8,510 nucleotides of DNA, taken from Sphingomonadales bacterium (GTDB lineage Bacteria > Pseudomonadota > Alphaproteobacteria > Sphingomonadales > Sphingomonadaceae). Both the position numbers and the translations under genes were made by a program. This document shows, one piece after another, positions 1 to 5,830 of this stretch (positions are counted from its first letter, which is position 1; every line of letters begins with the position of its first letter). The DNA lies in the NCBI GenBank assembly GCA_024636595.1, contig JAGXGT010000125.1:1-8510 (forward strand), written 5' to 3'. The notes under the pieces are model-generated. The model made no database searches. It was not told where the DNA came from and was given only the letters and a program-made list of their open reading frames with translations.

Positions 1-120
1 CTTCGGGAAGACCAAAAAACTGCGGCGTGTGACGCACGGAACAGCGAAGGGCTGGTGCTAAATCGAAACGATAGATGCAGCGCAGAATAACGGCTGCGCG
101 GTTATGCATTTTCGGAGCAA

Positions 121-138
121 TACGCGCGCGCGCGTGTA
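121..138. repeat. Alternating pyrimidine-purine (CG)n tract
   Basis: Eighteen bases alternate strictly between pyrimidine and purine, mostly as CG dinucleotides. Positions 122-135 form a perfect 14-bp palindrome. Such tracts can adopt Z-DNA under negative supercoiling or extrude a small cruciform. It lies in the non-coding gap about 175 bp before a promoter-like element. No function can be assigned from the sequence alone. Confidence 0.6.
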
Positions 139-312
139 AATAGGGGCGGCCCCGTCTTTCCAGCCGCCAATTCGTAAACCGTCACCATTTCCCGACTATA
201 AAACTAAACCAGTTTTCGCTCGCGTGTTCGAGGAAGGGGATTGGCCGGAGAGTTGGGTCGGTATTCATTGGTCTAGCGCCTTCCAGATAATTTCCGGACA
301 CCTAAAAGTGAG

Positions 313-340
313 GTGACGCGCGACAAACGTGGGATATAAT
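313..340 (+). promoter_or_regulatory. Putative sigma70-type promoter
   Basis: GTGACG (313-318) matches the -35 consensus TTGACA at the four central bases. A 16-bp spacer separates it from a perfect TATAAT at 335-340. The predicted start would be near 346-348. A 5-bp dyad, CACCT (299-303) and AGGTG (311-315), overlaps the -35 box and could be an operator. The promoter reads towards the terminator-like hairpin at 405-436 and, beyond that, the phosphatase gene starting at 567. It could drive a short RNA or a long leader of the solute genes. Confidence 0.4.
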
Positions 341-346
341 GTGGTA

Positions 347-436
347 AAACATGATCCGCCTTTAATTTAATATCTAATAATCAGATAGATATAACAATAG
401 TTATGCGGACACCCGGTCCGCCAATACCTTTTTTTT
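347..436 (+). ncRNA. Possible small RNA or terminated leader
   Basis: This stretch runs from the predicted start downstream of the TATAAT box to the end of the T-run after the hairpin at 405-421, about 90 nt. It could form an AT-rich hairpin with 7-bp arms ATATCTA (370-376) and TAGATAT (386-392), followed by the GC-rich 3' hairpin. It has no meaningful open reading frame; the ATG at 350 is followed by a stop after four codons. It resembles no RNA family that I recognise. The alternative is an attenuated 5' leader of the gene at 567. The call rests only on the promoter and terminator spacing. Confidence 0.22.
405..436 (+). terminator. Terminator-like hairpin with T8 tract
   Basis: The arms GCGGAC (405-410) and GTCCGC (416-421) form a perfect 6-bp stem with a 5-nt loop. 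Eight consecutive T follow at 429-436. The seven bases between stem and T-run are more than is usual for an intrinsic terminator, which lowers confidence. It would end transcription from the promoter at 313-340 about 130 bp before the phosphatase gene, or act as an attenuator for that gene. Confidence 0.42.
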
Positions 437-566
437 CGTGGCATTTTCCTCTTCCCCCGTCTTACTGAACTGCGATGGAAGCAGCATGACCGCCGACCGA
501 CGGAATGGCAGGTTTTAGTTAGATAGTCATTTTCGCATAACACTCGATCTGCTACCTTCTCTTATC

Positions 567-1403
567 ATGCCAAAACGCTCTGCTTATCCCCTCATATTTA
601 CCGATCTCGATGGAACCTTGCTGGATCACAACAGCTATTCGGCAAAACCTGCCGATCTGTTGATCGAGCAGATAATTGAGCAGTCGATCGGCTATGTCAT
701 CCCGATCACAAGCAAGACGCGAGCGGAGTTGCGCTCATTGCAAGCGTCGATCCCGATCAGTGAAACAATCAGCGTGACCGAAAATGGCTCGGTCATTCAC
801 GTGCCGGATGGGTGTATTTTTGAGGGTGCTAAAGGCCCGCACAGCAGCATAGCAGGCATCGAATATACCCAGATTCTGGATCAAATAGGCAAACTCCCGC
901 ACAATCTGCAAAAATATATTACCGGTTTTGCTGATATGACAGCGGACGCGGTATCAAAAGCTACCGGTCTGCCATTGGACCAAGCTTTGCTAGCCAAGGA
1001 ACGGCAGGCAACCGAACCGTTTCTTTGGCGCGGATCAGATACGGAGCTGAACCAGCTGAAGATGATCATGACCGCTGCTAACATCCGCATTCAACGGGGT
1101 GGCCGCTTTTATCATTTTACCGGGCAAGCGGCGAAACAACAGGCAATGGCGCGCATTAGGAGCGCCTTTGCGAAACAACAGCCCGACCAAGATATCATCG
1201 CAATTGCCTTGGGCGATGGTCCCAATGATCTGGAGATGATCGAGGCGGCTGATTTTGGTGTTATCATGCCGAACCCCGAAGGTGTGAGCATAGAGACCAC
1301 CCAACCCCATGTTCGCATCGCCCCCTCCCCGGGTCCGCAAGGTTGGGTCATCGCGATCCGGGACATTTTTGCCGAATTGGGTTTAATCCTGCCTAAAAGC
1401 TGA
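567..1403 (+). CDS. gpgP: Glucosyl-3-phosphoglycerate phosphatase (MpgP-like HAD hydrolase)
   Basis: This 278-residue HAD-superfamily phosphatase belongs to the mannosyl-3-phosphoglycerate phosphatase group. The next gene is a glucosyl-3-phosphoglycerate synthase, so the likely substrate is glucosyl-3-phosphoglycerate and the product glucosylglycerate, in the cytoplasm. Motif I is DLDGT, with nucleophile D13 and acid/base D15. Motif II lies in ITSKTRAEL (about 47-55), typical of MpgP. TENGS (71-75) and the EPF at 150-152 also fit the family. K190 is the probable motif III lysine, and GDGPND (216-221) is the metal-binding motif IV. Length is normal for the family. The ATG at 567 is the only good start after an in-frame TAG at 516-518, but no Shine-Dalgarno sequence precedes it, so the mRNA may be leaderless or weakly translated. 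The synthase follows after 34 bp. Glucosyl rather than mannosyl specificity is inferred from context. Confidence 0.9.
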   Translation: MPKRSAYPLIFTDLDGTLLDHNSYSAKPADLLIEQIIEQSIGYVIPITSKTRAELRSLQASIPISETISVTENGSVIHVPDGCIFEGAKGPHSSIAGIEYTQILDQIGKLPHNLQKYITGFADMTADAVSKATGLPLDQALLAKERQATEPFLWRGSDTELNQLKMIMTAANIRIQRGGRFYHFTGQAAKQQAMARIRSAFAKQQPDQDIIAIALGDGPNDLEMIEAADFGVIMPNPEGVSIETTQPHVRIAPSPGPQGWVIAIRDIFAELGLILPKS

Positions 1404-1412
1404 TTAGGCAGG
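1388..1412 (+). other. Hairpin spanning the gpgP stop codon
   Basis: CCTGCCTAA (1388-1396) and TTAGGCAGG (1404-1412) are perfect 9-bp complements around a 7-nt loop, and the gpgP TGA (1401-1403) lies in that loop. No T-run follows, so it is not an intrinsic terminator. It sits 16 nt before the AGGGG ribosome-binding site (1428-1432) of the synthase gene. It could stabilise or process the two-gene mRNA, or tie synthase translation to ribosomes finishing gpgP. Confidence 0.45.
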
Positions 1413-1437
1413 TTGCTCGGAAACTGCAGGGGCTCCT

Positions 1438-2652
1438 ATGGCTGACTTTCATCAGAATGGCATTATTTCAACACTTCACAATTTGACCGACCGCAGCACG
1501 GAATCTCTGGAAGCCGATCTGATGGACTTTCGATCGGCCAATCCAATGGCCTTGGTCCTGCCTAGCCTTTTTTCAGAACTGGAAGGACCGGCGCTCAAGC
1601 AAATTGTCGATAAGCTGTGCGAAGTACCTTATCTTGATGACATCATTATCGGTTTGGATCGCGCAGACAGAGACCAGTTCAAATTTGCCAAGGAATATTT
1701 TGCCCGCTTGCCGCAACGACATCATATCCTGTGGAACAGCGGACCACGCCTGACCGCGCTGGACGAAGAGTTGAAAGAACATGGCCTGTCACCGGCCGAG
1801 CCCGGCAAGGGTCGCAACGTCTGGTTTTGTTTCGGGTATTTCCTCTCGGCGACCAACGCTCAAGTGGTCGGACTCCACGATTGCGATATCTTGACCTATG
1901 ATAGAGCTTTGCTTGCGCGGTTGATGTATCCAGTGGCCAATCCAAGTTTCCCGTATGTTTTTTCAAAGGGCTATTATGCGCGGACGACGGAAGAGAAGTT
2001 CAACGGCCGGGTGGTCCGCCTGCTGATCGGACCGTTGCTCGCGGCCCTGAAGAAAGTGTGCGAGCCGAATGACTATCTCATCTATTTGAACAGCTTTCGC
2101 TACGCGCTCGCCGGAGAATTCGCGATGGGGCGACAGGTGGTTAAGAATCTCCGCATCCCCTCGGACTGGGGCCTGGAAATAGGCGTGCTTTCCGAAGTGT
2201 GGCGCAATCAGTCGACGCAGGCGATATGTCAGGTCGAGATAGCCGATAATTATGATCACAAACATCAATCGGTTTCGCACGACAATCCGGACGCCGGCTT
2301 ATCGAAGATGAGCATCGACATCACCAAATCTATTTTTCGCAAGCTAGCGACCGATGGACAGGTTTTTTCGCATGAAACCTTTCGAACGCTCAAAGCGACC
2401 TATTTCCGGATCGCGCTGGACCGGATAGAAGCCTTTTACAATGATGCGGTAATGAACGGCCTGACGCTGGATCGGCACGAGGAAGAAACAACCGTTGAGC
2501 TGTTTGCCCAGAATATCATGTCCGCGGGTGAAGTGTTTCTGGAATCGCCGAATGAAACCCCGTTCATGGCCAACTGGACCCGCATCAACAGCGCCATTCC
2601 CGATTTTACGGAGAGGTTCAAGGAAGCAGTCCGTCTCGATAATGAAGACTAG
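1438..2652 (+). CDS. gpgS: Glucosyl-3-phosphoglycerate synthase (GT81)
   Basis: This cytoplasmic glycosyltransferase moves glucose from an NDP-glucose donor to 3-phosphoglycerate, the first step of glucosylglycerate synthesis. The 404-residue protein opens with FHQNGIISTLHNL, typical of the longer bacterial GpgS form; mycobacterial GpgS is shorter. LPSLFSELEGPAL (41-53) begins the GT-A nucleotide-binding fold. PGKGRNVWF (122-130) lies in the phosphoglycerate/donor region. DCD (148-150) is the metal-binding DxD motif. DWGLEIGVLSEV (243-254) matches the conserved catalytic-region block, and DHKHQ (273-277) carries the probable metal-ligand histidine. The start is supported by AGGGG (1428-1432), five bases before the ATG. 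It is probably co-transcribed with the phosphatase gene upstream. Its TAG stop overlaps the TAG of the convergent phosphorylase gene. The nucleotide donor (GDP-, ADP- or UDP-glucose) cannot be read from sequence. A mannosyl synthase is unlikely given the overall GT81 pattern. Confidence 0.92.
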   Translation: MADFHQNGIISTLHNLTDRSTESLEADLMDFRSANPMALVLPSLFSELEGPALKQIVDKLCEVPYLDDIIIGLDRADRDQFKFAKEYFARLPQRHHILWNSGPRLTALDEELKEHGLSPAEPGKGRNVWFCFGYFLSATNAQVVGLHDCDILTYDRALLARLMYPVANPSFPYVFSKGYYARTTEEKFNGRVVRLLIGPLLAALKKVCEPNDYLIYLNSFRYALAGEFAMGRQVVKNLRIPSDWGLEIGVLSEVWRNQSTQAICQVEIADNYDHKHQSVSHDNPDAGLSKMSIDITKSIFRKLATDGQVFSHETFRTLKATYFRIALDRIEAFYNDAVMNGLTLDRHEEETTVELFAQNIMSAGEVFLESPNETPFMANWTRINSAIPDFTERFKEAVRLDNED

Positions 2653-4412
2653 ACCGGCTTAGGTGCGCCGTTGCAGAACCAAACCGTCTGATAGGGTGCG
2701 AGACGATAGTCGCTTTCAATATCGACAAGGATGTGACCGGAAATCAGATCCTGCCACGTATCACCGGCAATCAGATTAATATCCGCCAGAGAGAGTGTCT
2801 TTTCGTCTTGGGTCACATTGGTGATGGCAAAAATGCTTTGCTTTCGATCACGGTTTTGTCGCCAGATGCCAAACAGCCCTTCCGGAAGCGCCAGTGTAAA
2901 TTGCACGGCATTAGGATGAAAAGCCTGCTGTTTCTTGCGAATCTCGACCATCGACAGAAGTCGGCCGAACACCTGCGCTTCGATCGTCGCCGGGTCCGCC
3001 AGCTTGCCATTTATCTCGTAATAATTCAGCTGCCGCCGGTTGATCGAGCGGTTGTGGCCGCTCAAGTTGACTTCCTCATAGCCATTCGGCGTGGCCAGCA
3101 AGCTGTGAATGTAGATCGCAGGAATACCTTCCAGCGCCAACATGATCGCCATCGCCGCCATGAAACGATCGATCTGATACTCATCCGGCCCTTCCAACGT
3201 GCCCTGCATCGCCTCGAAATAGGAGATGTTCATTTCATAGGGCTTTTCCGTGCCGCCGGGCCCGCGCCGCATCGACACCCGTCCGCCAAAACTTTGGATG
3301 GTGGCGAGCATCTGATCGACTTCACCCTGCGGCAGCGCCCCTTCGGTCGGTCGCAACCCGATCCCGTCATGGCTCGCGGTAAAATTGAGATAGGTGCAAC
3401 CGGTCAAAGCCGGAGGATTGCTGCGGGTCAATCGTTTCAGATAGAGCGCATTCCCCGTCAGCAGCGCATGCGTGAGGAGCGGCGGTAGCGCAAAATTATA
3501 AATGACATGCGCTTCATTTTGGTTGCCGAAATAGGTCAAATTTTCATGGTTGGGGATATTGGTTTCGGTGATGATGATCAGCGTCTCGACATCGTGATCC
3601 ATCAAGGTTCTGAGCAATCGGATAATCTCGTGCGTTTCATCGAGATTGATTGAAGGTGTACCGATCTCCTTCCACAGAAAAGCAACCGCATCGAGCCTGA
3701 ATATCCGGACACCATGATCGATGTAAGCCCGAATAATTTTGACAAATTCGAGCAAGACCTCCGGATTCCTGAAATCAAAATCAACCTGATCCGTGCTGAA
3801 TGTGCTCCAGACATAACGGTCCCCGGCAGACGTGCGAAAAGGTGTGAGCAAGGGATGTGCGCGGGGACGCACGACCTCTCCTAGATCGGCAGCGGGATCA
3901 GCAGTGAAATAATAGTCTTTGCCCGGCGCTTCATTGGAAAGAAACTGCTGAAACCACGCGGATTTGCTCGATCCGTGATTGATGACGAGATCGCCCATCA
4001 AGCGATAGTCGTTAGCGATGGCTTCGATATCTGACCAATCGCCGAGATCTTCGTCGACCGAAAGATAGTCGATAACGCCAAAGCCGTCATCGCAGCTATA
4101 GGGAAAGAACGGCAAAATATGCACCGCGCCGATCGTGTCGCCGATATGCTGTTTCAAAAAGCGATGCAGCGTCCGCAAAGGCCGTTCACCATCGGAGCGG
4201 ATCGAACCTCCATAGGTGATGATCGCAATATCGCTCTCATCCCACAAATGTTTTTCAGCGATCTTTCTTCGCTTTATGATATTGTTTGGGTCCGGCCAAA
4301 ACAGATTGACGATGCGCTCCGCCAGCGCGGAGCAATCTTGATCGGGATAAAGAACTCCCAGATGAGCCGAGAGGCGTTGCAGCAGATGGTCGATAGTGGC
4401 ACGATCATTCAT
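2649..4412 (-). CDS. ggaP: Glucosylglycerate phosphorylase (GH13_18)
   Basis: This 587-residue enzyme belongs to the sucrose phosphorylase group of GH13. The likely reaction is glucosylglycerate plus phosphate to glucose-1-phosphate plus D-glycerate, in the cytoplasm; no signal peptide is visible. The TIM barrel includes DLVINHGS (141-148). RLDA gives the nucleophile D241, ITETN the acid/base E283, and SHDG the transition-state stabiliser D349. The loop RRGPGGTEKPYEMN and the long C-terminal beta domain also fit. Sequence motifs alone would allow sucrose or another glucoside as substrate; the flanking GpgS, GpgP and glycerate kinase genes favour glucosylglycerate, as characterised for homologues. 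The ATG at 4412 is the first possible start, because an in-frame TGA lies 12 nt upstream. A GGAG stands a rather long 12 nt before it. The gene converges on gpgS with interlocked stops and is divergent from the kinase. Confidence 0.87.
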   Translation of the reverse strand: MNDRATIDHLLQRLSAHLGVLYPDQDCSALAERIVNLFWPDPNNIIKRRKIAEKHLWDESDIAIITYGGSIRSDGERPLRTLHRFLKQHIGDTIGAVHILPFFPYSCDDGFGVIDYLSVDEDLGDWSDIEAIANDYRLMGDLVINHGSSKSAWFQQFLSNEAPGKDYYFTADPAADLGEVVRPRAHPLLTPFRTSAGDRYVWSTFSTDQVDFDFRNPEVLLEFVKIIRAYIDHGVRIFRLDAVAFLWKEIGTPSINLDETHEIIRLLRTLMDHDVETLIIITETNIPNHENLTYFGNQNEAHVIYNFALPPLLTHALLTGNALYLKRLTRSNPPALTGCTYLNFTASHDGIGLRPTEGALPQGEVDQMLATIQSFGGRVSMRRGPGGTEKPYEMNISYFEAMQGTLEGPDEYQIDRFMAAMAIMLALEGIPAIYIHSLLATPNGYEEVNLSGHNRSINRRQLNYYEINGKLADPATIEAQVFGRLLSMVEIRKKQQAFHPNAVQFTLALPEGLFGIWRQNRDRKQSIFAITNVTQDEKTLSLADINLIAGDTWQDLISGHILVDIESDYRLAPYQTVWFCNGAPKPV

Positions 4413-4438
4413 TTTTATCCGTCACTCCGATAAGCGGC

Positions 4439-4469
4439 TTGACCTCGACGGGACAATCGGGCCTTTATT
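4439..4469 (+). promoter_or_regulatory. Possible promoter of the glycerate kinase gene
   Basis: TTGACC (4439-4444) matches five of six -35 consensus bases. TTTATT (4464-4469) matches four of six -10 bases, with a long 19-bp spacer. The predicted start falls at about the GTG at 4475, so the kinase mRNA could be leaderless. If this promoter is real, the upstream TTG codon at 4439 is part of the -35 box and not a start codon. No equally good promoter is evident for the divergent phosphorylase gene. Confidence 0.25.
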
Positions 4470-4474
4470 GTGCA

Positions 4475-5749
4475 GTGCATAAAACAGAAAATCCCGATTC
4501 AATAAAAGCTTTTTTGAGAGCGCTGTACGAATATGCGCTTGCGCCAGCCCTCCCCCAAAATGCAATGCGCGATCTCACGTGGCCCGCAGTTCGGGGCCAA
4601 ACCTATCTGTTGTCGGTCGGAAAAGCGGCGACACAGATGGCGGCAGCGATAAGCCACCACTTGCCGCGCGATATCGAAGGCCTGATCGTTACTCGGCAGG
4701 GATATGTGCAACCGGGTTTCGCGCCCGGCCATATTGCAATCGTGGAAGCGTCGCATCCAGTGCCCGATGCTGCGGGTGCACAAGCTGCGCAAACCGCGTT
4801 GGCGGCAGCGGATGCGCTGGCTGAGGGTGATCTGCTACTGGTACTCATGTCGGGGGGTGCGAGCGCCCTGCTCCCCGCCCCCGCAGCCGGGATTTCACTC
4901 CCAGAAAAGCAGGCGGTCACCCGTGCCTTGCTGCACAGCGGTGCGCCGATCGGTGAAATGAATATCGTCCGCAAACATCTCTCCGCCATCAAGGGCGGGC
5001 ATCTTGCGTCCAGAGCGTGGCCCGCGATGATCCACATGATCGGGATATCCGATATCCCGGGCGATGATGTGGCGATGATCGGATCCGGGCCAACCGTGGC
5101 CGATAGCTCCACTTGTGCCGACACACTCGCAATCGTCGCCCGGTATCAAATCGCTCTGCCCGAGGCGATCCGGGCCCAGCTCGAAGACGGCACCCTGGAG
5201 ACGCCAAAACCGGATGATCCGCGGCTGCAACGTTCCACCGCCGTGCTGTGTGCCAGGCCCGCCGATATGTGCGCCGCTGCGGCGGAAGCGGCCAAAGCGC
5301 AAGGCTACGACATCGTGATGTTGGGCGACGCGCTTGAGGGGGACGCTCTGGCACTCGGACGCGATCACGCGACACAGGCGCTCGCGCTAAAGGCCCAAGG
5401 ACGAAAAGTAGCCTTGATTTCCGGCGGAGAGGCGACCGTGATCGTGCGCAATCGCGATGGACGGGGCGGCCGGTGCAGCGCCTATCTGCTTGCTTGCGCC
5501 CTCGCTTTGGAAGGCGAGCCTGACATCTGCGGGTTCGCCGCCGACAGTGACGGGATTGACGGTTCGGAAGATAATGCAGGCGCTTTTCTGTGGCCTGGCA
5601 TTTTGGATGCAATGGGTGGTGCCGCACAGGCCCGCGAGATGCTGGATAGTGATAATAGCTATCTTGCTTTCAAAACGGCCGAAGGCCTTTTGCTGACCGG
5701 CCCTTCCGGAACAAATGTCAACGACCTGAGGGTCTTGCTTGTCAATTAA
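4475..5749 (+). CDS. gck: Glycerate 2-kinase, MOFRL family
   Basis: This is an ATP-dependent glycerate kinase of the GckA/TtuD/MOFRL type, which makes 2-phosphoglycerate. Here it would salvage the glycerate released by the adjacent phosphorylase. Residues are numbered from the longest possible start, TTG 4439 (436 residues). SVGKA (59-63) carries the probable catalytic K62. MSGGASAL (137-144) and NIVRKHLSAIKGG (175-187) are family signatures. SDIPGDD (204-210) and IGSGPTV (214-220) follow. The C-terminal MOFRL domain has ISGGEATV (327-334), GRGGR (341-345), DSDGIDG (369-375) and GPSGTNVNDL (421-430). Where many relatives read GGRNxE, this protein reads GGRCSA. The start is uncertain. I prefer GTG 4475, which keeps the first helix (from about residue 21) and leaves room for the divergent promoters; TTG 4439 is the alternative. 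Neither has a clear Shine-Dalgarno sequence. No clear terminator follows the gene. Confidence 0.9.
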   Translation: MHKTENPDSIKAFLRALYEYALAPALPQNAMRDLTWPAVRGQTYLLSVGKAATQMAAAISHHLPRDIEGLIVTRQGYVQPGFAPGHIAIVEASHPVPDAAGAQAAQTALAAADALAEGDLLLVLMSGGASALLPAPAAGISLPEKQAVTRALLHSGAPIGEMNIVRKHLSAIKGGHLASRAWPAMIHMIGISDIPGDDVAMIGSGPTVADSSTCADTLAIVARYQIALPEAIRAQLEDGTLETPKPDDPRLQRSTAVLCARPADMCAAAAEAAKAQGYDIVMLGDALEGDALALGRDHATQALALKAQGRKVALISGGEATVIVRNRDGRGGRCSAYLLACALALEGEPDICGFAADSDGIDGSEDNAGAFLWPGILDAMGGAAQAREMLDSDNSYLAFKTAEGLLLTGPSGTNVNDLRVLLVN

Positions 5750-5830
5750 AGCCTTGGTGTATGAACGACTGGCCTACACTCGGGACGAATATATGGGGTT
5801 CCCCCCTGCTCGGCTAAGGGCAAACCGCGG

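Larger units (their letters stand above)
1..566. other. Long intergenic region without a convincing gene
   Basis: No reading frame here has good coding support. A plus-strand frame is open from position 2 to a TAA at 59-61, and another from position 1 to a TAA at 88-90. Either could be the tail of an upstream gene, but neither peptide is recognised. On the minus strand a frame runs from an ATG at 107-109 to the left edge (36 codons), without a Shine-Dalgarno sequence. A hairpin with arms GCGCAG (80-85) and CTGCGC (94-99) lies just after these stops and is followed by a short ATTTT; it may be a weak terminator of an upstream plus-strand gene. The right half carries the promoter-like and terminator-like signals listed separately. 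The stretch 361-404 is very AT-rich compared with its surroundings. Confidence 0.6.

Noticed and set aside
200..216. AAAACT/AGTTTT inverted repeat as a bidirectional terminator
   Set aside because: The 6-bp stem has a single GC pair, and no separate GC-rich stem is attached, so it would be too weak to end transcription.
403..468. Short plus-strand frame of 21 codons starting in the terminator hairpin
   Set aside because: The ATG lies at the base of the hairpin with no Shine-Dalgarno sequence before it. The peptide is Pro/Phe-rich because it reads through the T-run and C-rich DNA.
2733..3488. 251-codon open frame on the plus strand opposite the phosphorylase gene
   Set aside because: It lies wholly antisense to a gene with clear GH13 catalytic motifs. 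Its product is rich in Arg, Gln and His, as expected for a shadow frame, and shows no known domain.
4603..5627. Long minus-strand frames opposite the glycerate kinase (up to 212 codons)
   Set aside because: They overlap each other and the well-supported kinase. Their products are Arg- or Ala/Pro-rich and low in information, which is typical of antisense frames in GC-rich coding DNA.
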